From Thiemannella venezuelensis (GTDB lineage: Bacteria; Actinomycetota; Actinomycetes; Streptosporangiales; Streptosporangiaceae): DNA of 64,000 nucleotides. Under the pieces are notes generated by a model, which had not been told where the DNA came from, did not search any database, and saw nothing but the letters and a program-made list of their open reading frames with translations. How positions within the stretch are numbered: the first letter of the stretch is position 1; each line of letters begins with the position of its first letter. This document shows, in pieces, positions 35,270 to 45,532 of this stretch. The DNA is taken from contig NZ_JACHJJ010000019.1 in the NCBI RefSeq assembly GCF_014203605.1, forward strand, positions 62,001 through 126,000, written 5' to 3'. The position numbers were made by a program, and so were the translations under genes.

Positions 35270-38254
35270 TCAGCTCTCCCGGTTCGGGAGCTCGTTGCGG
35301 GCCCGGCGCACGCCCTGCTGGAAGCTCGACAGTCGGCTGCGCACCCGCTCGGCCGAGATCGGCTGCGCGGGCCGCGGCGGCGGGGCGGGCGCCTGCGGCC
35401 CGGGTCCGGGTCCGGCCGGGGCATGCGGCCCGGGTCCGGCCGGGGCATGCGGCCCGGGTCCGGCCGGGGCCGGGCCTGCGGAGGCCACCGAGCCGGGGAC
35501 CAGGTTGGCCTTGGGAGTGCGCCGCGGCAGTCCGGAAGAGGTCAGGCCGCCATAGGAGGGATCGCTCGCGGCTCTCGCGGCCTGCCACCCGCCGTCCGCC
35601 GGGGACGACCACGACTCCCCCGCCGCCGGCGGGCTCCCGGGCCCGTCCGGAGCGGCGTCCCCGGCCGGGGCGGGCTCCCCGCCCGCGCGGCCGGCCGTGC
35701 GGAACCAGCCCGACTCCACCGAGGCGAAGATCGGCAGGTACTCGCCCCCGGAGTCCAGCGCCGAGGTCTCCACCCTGGGCAGCGGTCCGGTCTCGGCCGC
35801 CTCACCGGAGGCCGGAAAGCGCCCCGGCGGACGGGCGACCTCATGGGAGCCCGTCATGAAGCGGTCGAACGGCCCGAGCTCCCCGGGAGGGACGGCGGCG
35901 GAACGGCCGGGCGGCCCCGGTTCCCCGCGCGGGACCGCCGCGGAGCGGTCGAACGGCCCGGAGGGAGGGGTGGGACGGTCTCCGCCCCGGGCTCCGGGAC
36001 GGGCGGCCGGGTCCCATACGCCGGGGCCGGTCGAGCCGGGCGGTGCGGCCTGCGGCGGTACGGCCCGCGCTGCGGGGGGAACGGCGAAGGGGGCGGGGGC
36101 GGCCGGAGCCGCGAAAGGGGCGGGGGCGGCCGGAGCCGCGAAGGGGGCGGGGGCCGGTGCTCCCTGGAACGACGGCCCGCTCGTGAAGGGGGAGCCGGGC
36201 GCCGCGCCGAACACGGAACCGGGGGGGCCGGGGACGCCGGGACCGGGGACGGCCGCGCCGGGCAGGGGGGCGAGGAGCGCCTCGGGGAGCAGGACCATGG
36301 CGGTCAGGCCGGAGTCCTGGGGGCGGAGCTGGACCCGGATGCCGTGCTTGAGCGCCAGCCGGCCGACCACGAACAGGCCCATCCGGCGGGCCACCGAGGC
36401 GTCGGCGGGCTGCGGTGCGGTCAGGCGCGCGTTGACCTCGGCGAGCTCGGCCGGGGTCATCCCGATGCCCTGGTCGGTCACCGAGATCATCACGCCGCCG
36501 CCGTCGATCCGGCTGCTGGAGACCACGACCCTGCTCTCCCCCGGAGAGAACGCGACGGCGTTCTCCACCAGTTCGGCCAGCAGGTGCACCACGTCGCTCA
36601 CCGCCGGGCCCGCGACGGCCACCTCCGACTGGATCCGGGTGACCACCCGGTCGTAGTTCTCCACCTCCGACAGGGCGGCCCGGACGACGTCCATCACCTC
36701 GACGGGCCTGCGCCAGCGCCGCGCCACCTCCTGCCCGGCGAGGACGAGCAGGTTCTCGCTGTTGCGGCGCATGCGGGTGGCCAGGTGGTCGAGCTTGAAC
36801 AGGTCGGCCAGGCGGTCGTCGTCGCGCTCGCCGCGCTCCAGCCGCTCCACCAGGGTGAGCTGGCGCTCCACCAGGGTCTGGCTCCGGCGGGAGAGGTTGA
36901 CGAACATCGCGTTGACCGTGGTGCGCAGCCTGGCCTCGTCGCCCGCCAGCCGTACGGCCTCGCGGTGGACCTCGTCGAACGCCCGCGCCACCTCGCCGAT
37001 CTCGTCGCGGGAGAGGATCCCGATCGGCGGCACCTCCGCGGCGGGCTCGCCCTCTCCCGACGACTCCCGCACCCGCTGGACGTAGGCGGGCAGCCGCTTC
37101 CCGGCCACCTCCAGCGCCTCCCTGCGCAGCCGCCGCAGCGGCCTGACCAGCGAGCGCGCCACCCCGGTGGTGATCAGCAGCACGGCCAGCAGCAGCCCGG
37201 CCACCGAGCCCGCGACCAGCAGGGCCCGGCCCTGCTCGGCGTCGCCGAGCTCCTGGCTCCGGGCGACGATCCCCTGGGCGTGCCGCTGCTCGACCGCGCG
37301 CATCCGGTCGATCGTCACCGAGACCGCCTCGTACCACTGCCCGGCGTCGTCCTTCTCCCCCAGGTCCAGGCCCTTGACCGGGGCTCCCGAGGAGGCCCGC
37401 AGCAGGACCAGCTCCCGCAGGAAGTCGGCCCGGTCGGCGCTGTGCCCGTTGACGGTCTCGTCGAAGAAGCGCCGGTCGGCGGCCTCGGCCTCCGCCGCGA
37501 AGGCCCTGCGCTCGCTCTGCTCGGAGGCGAGCGCGCCGAGGAAGCGCTCCATCTGGTCCTGCTCGAACCGGCCCGCGACCAGCACCAGGGAGAGCAGCGC
37601 CCGCTGGAGCGAGAGGTTCTCCTTGGCGCGGGCCAGCGCGTCGAGGGTGAGCGACCGGCCGAAGAGCCGGTCGTCGGAGCTGCCCTTGCCGAGTTCGTCG
37701 TGGAGGGAGAGGAGATCGGCGATCACGAGGGTGTAGGCGTCGACGGCGGCGTCCGGCAGCAGCCCCTCCTCCAGCGCCTGACGGCGCAGCGGGGCCAGGT
37801 CGTCCAGGCGGGCGAGCGCGGCCTCGACCTCGTCCCCGGTGCGGCCGCCCACCGCGTCCCTGAGCCGGCCGCCGCCGTCGCGGACGGGGACGGCGGCGGC
37901 GTCCACCTCGTCCATCTGGTCGCGCACCCCCTTCACGCCGCGCTCCGGGCGGCCCAGGATGATGAACCAGGCGGTGCGATCGCGCTCCTCGGCCAGCTCG
38001 TGGGTGAGGGCGCCGATCCGGTCCGAGAGCCGGGCCAGGTCGTTGACCCGCTGGTAGCCGGCGGCCGCGCTCATCGACGCGACGACCTGGACGCCGCCGA
38101 GCAGCACGGCGGCGGCGGTCGGGACCAGGATGAGCGCGACCAGTCTGGACCGCACCCGCCAGTTGCGCAGGCGCAGGCCGCTGCCCGCGTCCCGGGCGCC
38201 GGCCGTGCCGCCCGCGTCGCGGGCCGTATCTGCACTCACCGAGTCTGTACTCAC
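35270..38254 (-). CDS. cvnA: Conservon 3 sensor histidine kinase-like protein CvnA
   Basis: About 994 residues from the GTG at 38254 (VSTDSVSADTARDAGG). A GTG at 38239 and an upstream ATG at 38368 are alternatives, but the extra 38 residues look non-coding. TM1 lies at about residues 27-50, then sensor domain, TM2 near 355, HAMP, H-region LDHLATRMRRNSENLLVL near 490, and HATPase with VHLLAELVENAVAFSP and VTDQGIGM. The linker contains a 12-residue Ala/Pro/Phe repeat and a DNA-level 24-bp repeat. The C-terminus keeps LPRRTPKANLVPG and VRSRLSSFQQGVRRAR. All enzymatic motifs seem intact although the locus is reduced. Confidence 0.92.
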   Translation of the reverse strand: MSTDSVSADTARDAGGTAGARDAGSGLRLRNWRVRSRLVALILVPTAAAVLLGGVQVVASMSAAAGYQRVNDLARLSDRIGALTHELAEERDRTAWFIILGRPERGVKGVRDQMDEVDAAAVPVRDGGGRLRDAVGGRTGDEVEAALARLDDLAPLRRQALEEGLLPDAAVDAYTLVIADLLSLHDELGKGSSDDRLFGRSLTLDALARAKENLSLQRALLSLVLVAGRFEQDQMERFLGALASEQSERRAFAAEAEAADRRFFDETVNGHSADRADFLRELVLLRASSGAPVKGLDLGEKDDAGQWYEAVSVTIDRMRAVEQRHAQGIVARSQELGDAEQGRALLVAGSVAGLLLAVLLITTGVARSLVRPLRRLRREALEVAGKRLPAYVQRVRESSGEGEPAAEVPPIGILSRDEIGEVARAFDEVHREAVRLAGDEARLRTTVNAMFVNLSRRSQTLVERQLTLVERLERGERDDDRLADLFKLDHLATRMRRNSENLLVLAGQEVARRWRRPVEVMDVVRAALSEVENYDRVVTRIQSEVAVAGPAVSDVVHLLAELVENAVAFSPGESRVVVSSSRIDGGGVMISVTDQGIGMTPAELAEVNARLTAPQPADASVARRMGLFVVGRLALKHGIRVQLRPQDSGLTAMVLLPEALLAPLPGAAVPGPGVPGPPGSVFGAAPGSPFTSGPSFQGAPAPAPFAAPAAPAPFAAPAAPAPFAVPPAARAVPPQAAPPGSTGPGVWDPAARPGARGGDRPTPPSGPFDRSAAVPRGEPGPPGRSAAVPPGELGPFDRFMTGSHEVARPPGRFPASGEAAETGPLPRVETSALDSGGEYLPIFASVESGWFRTAGRAGGEPAPAGDAAPDGPGSPPAAGESWSSPADGGWQAARAASDPSYGGLTSSGLPRRTPKANLVPGSVASAGPAPAGPGPHAPAGPGPHAPAGPGPGPQAPAPPPRPAQPISAERVRSRLSSFQQGVRRARNELPNRES
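35408..35470. repeat. 24-bp tandem repeat inside cvnA3
   Basis: Two perfect copies (35408-35431, 35432-35455) and a partial third of a unit beginning GGGTCCGGCCGGGGCATGCG. They encode a Pro/Gly/His/Ala repeat (APAGPGPH) in the disordered C-terminal linker. The 24-bp unit keeps frame, so copy number can change without breaking the gene. Confidence 0.8.
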
Positions 38255-38268
38255 CGAACACTCACCGA
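38234..38268. repeat. Three 9-bp direct repeats at the cvnA3 start
   Basis: ACTCACCGA occurs at 38234, 38249 and 38260; on the gene strand each reads TCGGTGAGT and so offers a GTG codon. Two of the GTGs are in frame with cvnA3 and the third is not, which makes the true start ambiguous and could influence initiation. Confidence 0.6.
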
Positions 38269-38636
38269 ACGCTGCCCCTCGGTGTGAACTCTCTGGCCGA
38301 ATTAGCCGTACCTGACGACGATTCGAGCACACCTTCACCAGTGAAGAACACCGACCATAGTCATACAAATGCCTCCTGATACCTCGAGCGAGGCGAGAAC
38401 CTGGAGCTCCAATTTACGATTGAACTTTCAATTCGGATGACCGAATATCCGGTTACGTATTTTCAATACCTTTATGACCGTTTACACCGTTCCATATCCG
38501 GCCTCCGGCGTAACACAACAGAAGCGCGGTGGTCTCCGGAAGATCACAGCATTGTTATTCCGGAGCAAACCGCCATATCGTTCCCCCTGCGCCCGTACCC
38601 TCACGGAATCCGGGCGCCGAACCATGGAGGAAGCCA
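38269..38636. other. AT-rich divergent promoter region, conservon 3 / betaine importer
   Basis: About 370 bp of clearly lower G+C than the genes on either side. It contains a 6-bp inverted repeat ATTCGG-ATGA-CCGAAT at 38431-38446, a possible operator, and the repeated word ACCGTT near 38480. No coding frame is convincing. It should drive cvnA3 leftward and the importer rightward. Confidence 0.5.
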
Positions 38637-39746
38637 GTGGCCTCACCCGACGGGACCTCACCCGACGGCGCCGCGATCGAGGTCCGTGGCCTGTGGAAGA
38701 TCTTCGGCCCCCGCGCGGACCGCGTCCTCGGCGGCCCCGACGCCGCGCTCGGCCCCGACGCGCTGCGGGAGAAGACCGGGTGCGTCGCCGCCGTCAGGGA
38801 CGTGGGCTTCGCCGTACGGCCCGGCGAGGTGTTCGTCGTGATGGGCCTGTCGGGCAGCGGCAAGTCGACCCTGGTCCGCTGCCTGACCCGGCTCATCGAA
38901 CCGACGGCGGGGGAGATCTCGATCTCCGGCGAGGACGTGCGCGCCGCCTCCCCCTCCCGGCTCAGGGAACTGCGCCGGCACCGGGTCAGCATGGTCTTCC
39001 AGCACTTCGGCCTCCTGCCGCACCGCAAGGTCGTCGACAACGTCGCCTACGGGCTGGAGGTCCAGGGCGTGCCCCGGGCCGGGCGGCACGAGCGGGCGCG
39101 GGAGATCCTCTCCCTGGTCGGCCTGGACGGCTTCGCCGAGGCCAGGCCGGACGAGCTCTCCGGCGGCATGCAGCAGCGGGTCGGCCTGGCCAGGGCCCTG
39201 GCCGTCGACCCCGAGGTGCTGCTGTTCGACGAGCCGTTCAGCGCGCTGGACCCGCTGATCCGCCGCGACATGCAGGCCGAGGTCGTCCGGCTCCACCGCG
39301 AGGTGGGCAAGACCATGGTGTTCATCACCCACGACCTGTCCGAGGCGCTCAAGCTGGGCGAGCGCATCGCGATCATGCGGGCGGGCTCGATCGTCCAGGT
39401 CGGCACCGCCGAGGAGCTGGTCGGCGCCCCCGCCGACGACTACGTGGCGGACTTCGTCAGGGACGTGCCCAGGGGCGAGGTCCTCTCGCTGCGCTGGATC
39501 CGCCGGGCCCCGGCCCCCGGCGAGCGCCTCGACGGCCCCGTGCTGCCCGCCGGGACGATCATCCGCGACGCGGTCCCCGCCGCGCTGGAGTCCGCCCGCC
39601 CCATCCGCGTCGTCGAGGACGGCGAGCCGACCGGCGTGGTCGACCGCCTCGACATCCTCGCCGCCATGGCCGGGCGCCCGCCCGTGCCCGCCGTACCTCC
39701 GCAGCGCCCCTCGCCGGGCGGGCCGGCGTCCGGAGCCGGGTCATGA
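38637..39746 (+). CDS. Glycine betaine/proline/choline ABC importer ATPase (ProV/OpuAA-like)
   Basis: Predicted 369 residues from GTG at 38637 with a strong GGAGGAAGCCA ribosome site. The open frame extends to 38529 but without one. Walker [15 protein letters not shown]-loop [14 protein letters not shown], signature [15 protein letters not shown], Walker [24 protein letters not shown]. The C-terminal tail (about 280-369) carries a single CBS-like segment ([19 protein letters not shown]), shorter than the paired CBS osmosensor of OpuAA. It overlaps the permease start by 4 bp. Confidence 0.91.
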   Translation: MASPDGTSPDGAAIEVRGLWKIFGPRADRVLGGPDAALGPDALREKTGCVAAVRDVGFAVRPGEVFVVMGLSGSGKSTLVRCLTRLIEPTAGEISISGEDVRAASPSRLRELRRHRVSMVFQHFGLLPHRKVVDNVAYGLEVQGVPRAGRHERAREILSLVGLDGFAEARPDELSGGMQQRVGLARALAVDPEVLLFDEPFSALDPLIRRDMQAEVVRLHREVGKTMVFITHDLSEALKLGERIAIMRAGSIVQVGTAEELVGAPADDYVADFVRDVPRGEVLSLRWIRRAPAPGERLDGPVLPAGTIIRDAVPAALESARPIRVVEDGEPTGVVDRLDILAAMAGRPPVPAVPPQRPSPGGPASGAGS

Positions 39747-41731
39747 CCTCCCACGCGCCCCCCGCCCCGCCCGTCCAGGCGTCCCCGCCGCCCCTCCCCC
39801 GCCGGGCCGTACGGCTGCCGCCCTGGGCGCCCCTGCTCGCGGGGGCCGCCGCGGCGACCGCCGCCTACCTCGCCTTCCGGGGGACCGCGACCCTGCCCCA
39901 CGACCCGGAGGCCGCCCCTTTCCGGATCATCGGCGACGTGCGGGCCTGGGCGGACGCCAACCGCAACCAGAGCCCGGTCTTCCTGTTCTTCGTCAACTAC
40001 GTGCGCCTGTTCGTCGGCGGCCTCTACGACGTGCTCCTGACCGTGCTGACCGCCCCCGGCTGGGCGGGCCTGAGCGGGATCGCGACCGGGATCGGCCTGC
40101 TGGCCGGCGGGTGGCGGACCGGGCTGCTCACCGCCCTGGGGTTCGGCTCGTTCGGGGTCCTGGGCGTGTGGGAGGCGAGCGTCACCACGCTCGCGCTCGT
40201 GCTCACCGCGGTCCTGCTCTCCCTGGCCGCCGGCCTGCCGCTGGGGATCCTGGCGGGCCACTCCGCGCGCCTGCGCCGCCTGCTCGACCCGGTCCTCGAC
40301 GTCATGCAGATCATGCCCACCTTCGCCTACCTGGCGCCGATGGTGCTGTTCTTCCAGATCGGGCCCGCCTCGGCCGCGGTCGCCACGATGATCTACTCGG
40401 TCCCGCCCGCGATCCGCATCACCGCGCTCGCGATCCGGCAGGTCTCCCCCTCCGCCGTCGAGGCCTCCGTCTCACTGGGCGCGACCCGGGGGCAGACCCT
40501 GCGCAAGGTCGAGCTGCCGATGGCGCGGGCCACGATCGGCCTGGCCGTCAACCAGACCATCATGATGGCGCTGTCCATGGTGGTGATCGCGGCGCTGATC
40601 GCCGCCCCCGGCCTGGGCTCGGACATCATCCGGGGGCTGACCCGGGCCGACGTGGGCGTGATGCTCCCGGCGGGCCTGGCCATCGTGGTCATGGCGATCG
40701 TGCTCGACCGGGTGACCTCCTCCGCCGCGGCCCGCCCGCCGTACGGCGCCGCGCGGCCGGGGAAGGCCCGGGCCCTGTCCGCCTCCCGCCTCCGGTGGCT
40801 CTGCGCGGCCGCGGTGGCGCTCGGGGGCCCCGCGCTGGGCCGCGCGCTGCCCGAGGAGTTCCCCGCCGGCCTGGTGCTCCGCCTCGCCGGGCCGGTGAAC
40901 GAGGCCGTCGACGCCGTCACGTTCTCCTGGTACGACCTGACCGAGGCGGTCCGGAACCTCACCACAGAGGCACTGCTCAACCCGCTGCAGACCGTGCTCA
41001 CCAGCGCACCCTGGTGGCTCGTCGCGGCGGTCGTGCTCGCGGTCGCGTGGCGGACCGGCGGACCCCGGCCCGCCGCCGTCGCCGTGGGCTGCCTGCTCGC
41101 CACCGCCCTGATCGGCCTGTGGCAGCACACCATGGAGACGCTCACCACCGTGCTCGTGGCGGTGGCGCTGACCCTGCTCGCCGGGGTGCTGCTCGGCATC
41201 GCGGCGGCCCGCTCCCCGCGGTTCGCCGCCGTGCAGCGCCCGCTGCTCGACGCCGCGCAGACCATGCCCGCCTTCGTCTACCTGCTGCCCGCGCTGGCGC
41301 TGTTCGGCGCGACCCGGTTCACCGCCGTCTTCGCCTCGGTGATCTACGCGGTGCCCCCGGTCATCCGCCTGGTCGAGGACGGGGTCAGGAACGTCTCCCC
41401 GGCCGCGGTCGAGGCCGCGCTCTCGTGCGGGTCCACCGGATGGCAGCTGCTGTGGAAGGTACGGCTGCCGATGGCCCGCCGGGCGATCCTGCTCGCCGCC
41501 AACCAGGGCATCGTCATGACGCTCGCCATGGTCGTGGTCGGCGGGCTGGTCGGCGCGGGCGGCCTCGGCTACGACGTCGTCTCCGGGTTCTCGCAGCGCG
41601 CCGACTTCGGCATGGGCTTCGCCGCCGGGGTGGCCACGGTGCTGCTCGGCATCATGCTCGACCGGATCACGCAGGGCGCCGGCGCGCGCCCCTCCCCCCG
41701 AACCACCACCGGAAAGAAGAGGATCGCATGA
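39743..41731 (+). CDS. Fused double permease of a betaine/choline ABC importer (two ProW domains)
   Basis: Predicted 662 residues, about twice the usual ProW/OpuAB length. Two BPD_transp_1 domains in tandem are visible, each with its own EAA loop: [20 protein letters not shown] near residue 245 and [20 protein letters not shown] near 560. Each is preceded by a QxMPxFxYLxP motif ([16 protein letters not shown] and [16 protein letters not shown]). The halves are joined by a short cytosolic linker and extra helices. The ATG overlaps the ATPase stop. A single polypeptide may replace the usual permease dimer. Confidence 0.9.
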   Translation: MTSHAPPAPPVQASPPPLPRRAVRLPPWAPLLAGAAAATAAYLAFRGTATLPHDPEAAPFRIIGDVRAWADANRNQSPVFLFFVNYVRLFVGGLYDVLLTVLTAPGWAGLSGIATGIGLLAGGWRTGLLTALGFGSFGVLGVWEASVTTLALVLTAVLLSLAAGLPLGILAGHSARLRRLLDPVLDVMQIMPTFAYLAPMVLFFQIGPASAAVATMIYSVPPAIRITALAIRQVSPSAVEASVSLGATRGQTLRKVELPMARATIGLAVNQTIMMALSMVVIAALIAAPGLGSDIIRGLTRADVGVMLPAGLAIVVMAIVLDRVTSSAAARPPYGAARPGKARALSASRLRWLCAAAVALGGPALGRALPEEFPAGLVLRLAGPVNEAVDAVTFSWYDLTEAVRNLTTEALLNPLQTVLTSAPWWLVAAVVLAVAWRTGGPRPAAVAVGCLLATALIGLWQHTMETLTTVLVAVALTLLAGVLLGIAAARSPRFAAVQRPLLDAAQTMPAFVYLLPALALFGATRFTAVFASVIYAVPPVIRLVEDGVRNVSPAAVEAALSCGSTGWQLLWKVRLPMARRAILLAANQGIVMTLAMVVVGGLVGAGGLGYDVVSGFSQRADFGMGFAAGVATVLLGIMLDRITQGAGARPSPRTTTGKKRIA

Positions 41732-42720
41732 GGATCGCACACCGGATCCGGCTGCTCGCCGGCGTGCTCGCGCTGGGGCTGGCCGCCGCCGGCTGCGGCG
41801 GCGCCACGGTGGACACCGGCACCGGTCCCGCGCAGCCGTCCGCGGGCGCCGCCGGATCGTCGGCGCCCGCCGGAGGCGGCACCGTGAAGATCGCCGTCAA
41901 CCCGTGGGCCGGCTACGAGGCCAGCGCCGCGGTGATCACCCATCTCCTGGAGGAGAAGCTCGGCTACACCGTCGAGAAGAAGGAGCTCGCGGAGCAGGTC
42001 TCCTGGGAGGGCTTCGAGACCGGCGACGTCGACGTCATCGTGGAGAACTGGGGCCACGAGGACCTGAAGAAGACCTTCGTCGAGGAGAAGAAGGTCGCCG
42101 TCGAGGCGGGCTCCACCGGGAACAAGGGAGTCATCGGCTGGTACATCCCCAAGTGGATGACCGACGAGTACCCCGGCATCACCGACTACAGGAACCTGAA
42201 CAAGTACGCCGAGCTGTTCAGGACCTCCGAGTCCGGGGACAAGGGGCAGCTGCTCTTCGGCGACCCCTCCTACGTGAGCAACGAGAAAGCGATCATCGAG
42301 AACCTGAAGCTGGACTACAAGGTCGTCGTCGGCGGCAGCGAGGCCGCCCTGATCGAGTCCGCCACCCAGGCCCAGCAGCAGAGGAAGCCGCTGCTGTTCT
42401 ACTTCTGGGACCCGCACTGGCTGTTCAACAAGGTCGAGCTGGCCCGGGTCAGCCTGCCGCCGTACACCGAGGGCTGCGACGCCGACCCCAAGAAGGTCGC
42501 CTGCGACTACGCCGAGCTGGACCTCGACAAGATCGTGAGCAAGAAGTTCGCCGACACCGGCGGCAAGGCCTACGAGCTGGTCAAGAACTTCAGCTGGACC
42601 AACGAGCACCAGAACGCCGTGGCCAACGACATCACCAACAACGGCATGTCCGCCGAGGACGCCGCCAAGAAGTGGGTCGACGCCAATCCGACGGTCTGGG
42701 CCGCCTGGATCCCGAAGTAA
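41728..42720 (+). CDS. Betaine/choline-type ABC substrate-binding lipoprotein 1 (ProX/OpuAC-like)
   Basis: Predicted 330 residues. Lipobox GLAAAGCGG, a Ser/Ala/Gly linker, then an OpuAC fold ([52 protein letters not shown]). The NPW and VENW motifs place Trp residues typical of quaternary-amine boxes. It overlaps the permease stop by 4 bp. A stable hairpin follows, then a second paralogous binding protein. Confidence 0.91.
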   Translation: MRIAHRIRLLAGVLALGLAAAGCGGATVDTGTGPAQPSAGAAGSSAPAGGGTVKIAVNPWAGYEASAAVITHLLEEKLGYTVEKKELAEQVSWEGFETGDVDVIVENWGHEDLKKTFVEEKKVAVEAGSTGNKGVIGWYIPKWMTDEYPGITDYRNLNKYAELFRTSESGDKGQLLFGDPSYVSNEKAIIENLKLDYKVVVGGSEAALIESATQAQQQRKPLLFYFWDPHWLFNKVELARVSLPPYTEGCDADPKKVACDYAELDLDKIVSKKFADTGGKAYELVKNFSWTNEHQNAVANDITNNGMSAEDAAKKWVDANPTVWAAWIPK

Positions 42721-42728
42721 CGTGACCC

Positions 42729-42760
42729 GGCCCGGCGGGCGGTGCGCCGCCCGCCGGGCC
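42729..42760 (+). terminator. Hairpin between the two binding-protein genes
   Basis: A perfect 14-bp G+C stem (arm GGCCCGGCGGGCGG) with loop TGCG, eight bases after the stop of the first binding protein. No T-tract follows. Likely an attenuator or 3'-end stabiliser giving the first binding protein higher expression than downstream genes. Confidence 0.65.
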
Positions 42761-42879
42761 CTCCCGGAGGCCGTACGGCTCCCGCGACCGCGGCGGCGTC
42801 CCGGCGGTGACCACGGCAGTGGTCCCGGCGGCGCCCCGGCGGCGGCCTCGGGCCCCGGCCTCCACCCTGGAGGTAGCTG

Positions 42880-43815
42880 ATGAGACGTGGCACCACCTTC
42901 GCCGCGGGTCTCGCGGCGCTGCTCCTGCTCACCTCGTGCGGCGGGCAGGAGCCCGCTCCGGAGCGGACCGGCGGCACCGTGCGGATCGCCGTCAACCCGT
43001 GGGTCGGCTACGAGGCCAGCGCCGCGGTCCTCGGCGCGCTCCTGGAGAAGGAGCTCGGCTACGAGGTGGAGACGGTGAAGCTCAACGAGGCCCAGTCCTG
43101 GGAGGGCCTGGAGAAGGGCACCGTGGACGTCATCGTGGAGAACTGGGGCCGCGAGGCGGAGAAGAAAACCTACATCGAGGAGAAGAAGGTCGCGGTCTCC
43201 GCGGGCAGGAACGGAAACAAGGGCATTATCGGGTGGTATGTCCCCCAGTGGATGGTCGAGAAATATCCAGACATCACCGACTGGCGGAATCTCAATAAAT
43301 ACGCCCACCTGTTCCGGACATCCAAAAGCGGCGATTCGGGTCAGCTCCTCGACGGCGACCCCTCCTATGTCACCAACGACGAGGCTCTCGTGCGCAATCT
43401 CGGGCTCGACTACAAGGTCGTCTACTCGGGCGGCGAGGACGCGCTGATAAAGGCGGCGATACGCGCCACCGAACGGCGCGAACCGCTGCTCATGTACTTC
43501 TACGAGCCGCAGTGGCTGTTCACCCGGCTGAAACTCGTCAAGATCAACCTTCCGCCCTACGCGATCGGCTGCGACGCCGACGCGAAGAAGGTCGCCTGCG
43601 ACTACCCGCCCTACCTGCTCGACAAGATCGTGAGCAGGAGGTTCGCCGACACCGGCGGCAGGGCCTACGAGCTGGTGCGCAACTTCGCCTGGACGAACGA
43701 CCAGCAGAACGCCGTCGCGGGCGGCATCGCCGACGACGGCCTCAGCGCGCAGGAGGCGGCCGCCGAGTGGATCGAGGCCAACGAGATCGTCTGGAAGGAC
43801 TGGGTGCCCAGGTGA
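42880..43815 (+). CDS. Betaine/choline-type ABC substrate-binding lipoprotein 2
   Basis: Predicted 311 residues with lipobox LLLTSCGG and a short linker. It aligns end to end with the preceding binding protein ([53 protein letters not shown]), so it is a tandem paralogue. GGAGGTAGCTG precedes the ATG. Around 43205-43460 the codons turn unusually A/T-rich for this genome (ATT, AAT, ATA, AAA), unlike the rest. The stop overlaps the GMC gene start. Confidence 0.9.
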   Translation: MRRGTTFAAGLAALLLLTSCGGQEPAPERTGGTVRIAVNPWVGYEASAAVLGALLEKELGYEVETVKLNEAQSWEGLEKGTVDVIVENWGREAEKKTYIEEKKVAVSAGRNGNKGIIGWYVPQWMVEKYPDITDWRNLNKYAHLFRTSKSGDSGQLLDGDPSYVTNDEALVRNLGLDYKVVYSGGEDALIKAAIRATERREPLLMYFYEPQWLFTRLKLVKINLPPYAIGCDADAKKVACDYPPYLLDKIVSRRFADTGGRAYELVRNFAWTNDQQNAVAGGIADDGLSAQEAAAEWIEANEIVWKDWVPR

Positions 43816-45440
43816 GCTACGACTACGTCATCGTCGGCGGCGGCTCCGCCGGTTGCGCCCTGGCCAACCGGCTGAGCGCCGACCCGTCGGTCCGGGTCCT
43901 GGTCCTGGAGGCGGGCCGGGCCGACTACCGGTGGGACGTGTTCATCCACATGCCGGCCGCGCTGATGTTCCCCATCGGCAACCGGTTCTACGACTGGAAG
44001 TACGAGTCCGAGCCCGAGCCCCACATGAACGGCCGCCGCGTCTACCACGCCCGCGGCAAGGTGCTCGGCGGCTCCAGCAGCATCAACGGCATGATCTTCC
44101 AGCGCGGCAACCCGCTGGACTACGAGCGCTGGGCGGCCGACCCCGGCATGGAGGCCTGGGACTACGCCCACTGCCTGCCGTACTTCAAGCGCATGGAGAA
44201 CTGCCTGGCCGACCCCGGCACCGGCTTCCGCGGGCGCGGCGGGCCGCTGACACTGGAGCGGGGCCCGGCGAGGGGTCCGCTGTTCGAGGCGTTCTTCGCG
44301 GCGGTGCAGCAGGCCGGGCACCCCCTCACCGACGACGTGAACGGCTTCCGCCAGGAGGGCTTCGCCGCCTTCGACCGCAACCTCCACCGGGGCCGCCGGC
44401 TGAGCGCCGCCCGCGCCTACCTGCACCCGGTGATGGACCGCCCCAACCTCACCGTGCGGACCCGGACCCACGTCTCGAAGGTCGTCTTCCAGGGGAGGCG
44501 GGCGGTCGGCGTCGAGTTCGGCGGAGAGCGCGTCCGCGCGGGCGAGGTGATCCTCTGCGGCGGCGCGATCAACTCCCCGCAGCTCCTGCAGCTGTCCGGC
44601 GTCGGCGACGCGGACCTGCTCAAAGGGCTGGGCATCGAGGTCGTCCACCACCTGCCGGGGGTGGGCGAGAACCTCCAGGACCACCTGGAGGTCTACGTCC
44701 AGCACGCCTGCGTCGAGCCCGTCTCCATGGCGCCGGCGCTGGCGAGGTGGCGGCGGCCGCTCATCGGAGCGGACTGGCTGCTGCGCCGCTCGGGACCGGG
44801 GGCGAGCAACCACTTCGAGGCCGGCGGCTTCATCCGCTCCAACGACGAGGTGGCCTACCCGAACCTGATGTTCCACTTCCTGCCGATCGCGATCCGCTAC
44901 GACGGCTCGGCACCGGCCACCGGCCACGGCTACCAGGTCCACGTCGGCCCGATGTACTCCGACTCGCGCGGCAGCGTGCGGATCCGGAGCGCCGACCCCC
45001 GGGACAAGCCCGCCCTGCGCTTCAACTACCTGTCCACCGCGCAGGACCGCCGCGAGTGGGTCGAGGCGGTCCGCAAGGCCAGGGAGATCCTCTCCCAGCC
45101 GGCCTTCGCCGGGTTCAGCGGGGGCGAGATCTCTCCCGGCCCGGCCGTGGAGACCGACGAGCAGATCCTCGACTGGGTCGCCCGCGACGGCGAGACCGCC
45201 CTGCATCCCTCGTGCACCTGCCGGATGGGCACCGATGAGATGTCCGTGGTGGACCCGGCGACGATGCGGGTCCACGGCGTCGAGGGCCTGCGCGTGGTGG
45301 ACGCCTCCGCCATGCCGTACGTCACGAACGGCAACATCTACGCCCCGGTGATGATGCTGGCGGAGAAGGCCGCCGACCTCATCACCGGCGCCGCCCCCCT
45401 GCCCCCCGAACCGGTCGAGTTCCACCGCCACGCCGGGTGA
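43812..45440 (+). CDS. betA: GMC-family choline dehydrogenase-like flavoprotein
   Basis: Predicted 542 residues. FAD motif [20 protein letters not shown] at the N-terminus, GMC signature 1 [20 protein letters not shown] near 80, signature 2 [15 protein letters not shown] near 255, and the C-terminal active-site His in [10 protein letters not shown] (about 470) with [10 protein letters not shown]. The GTG overlaps the binding-protein stop (GTGA), so import and oxidation seem coupled. The product would be betaine aldehyde if the substrate is choline; no betaine-aldehyde dehydrogenase is adjacent. Confidence 0.87.
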   Translation: MSYDYVIVGGGSAGCALANRLSADPSVRVLVLEAGRADYRWDVFIHMPAALMFPIGNRFYDWKYESEPEPHMNGRRVYHARGKVLGGSSSINGMIFQRGNPLDYERWAADPGMEAWDYAHCLPYFKRMENCLADPGTGFRGRGGPLTLERGPARGPLFEAFFAAVQQAGHPLTDDVNGFRQEGFAAFDRNLHRGRRLSAARAYLHPVMDRPNLTVRTRTHVSKVVFQGRRAVGVEFGGERVRAGEVILCGGAINSPQLLQLSGVGDADLLKGLGIEVVHHLPGVGENLQDHLEVYVQHACVEPVSMAPALARWRRPLIGADWLLRRSGPGASNHFEAGGFIRSNDEVAYPNLMFHFLPIAIRYDGSAPATGHGYQVHVGPMYSDSRGSVRIRSADPRDKPALRFNYLSTAQDRREWVEAVRKAREILSQPAFAGFSGGEISPGPAVETDEQILDWVARDGETALHPSCTCRMGTDEMSVVDPATMRVHGVEGLRVVDASAMPYVTNGNIYAPVMMLAEKAADLITGAAPLPPEPVEFHRHAG

Positions 45441-45532
45441 GCCGTCCCGCGGCGCGGCCCGGCGCCCGGGCGGCCGGGGACCGCCACCTAAAGTGATCTT
45501 GACTTTTCCCGCCGACGACCATGGGAGTGCGA

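Noticed and set aside
38255-38368. N-terminal extension of CvnA3 to the ATG at 38368
   Set aside because: The extra 38 residues are Cys/Tyr/Arg-rich, have no counterpart in the other three CvnA proteins and lie in an AT-rich promoter-like region.
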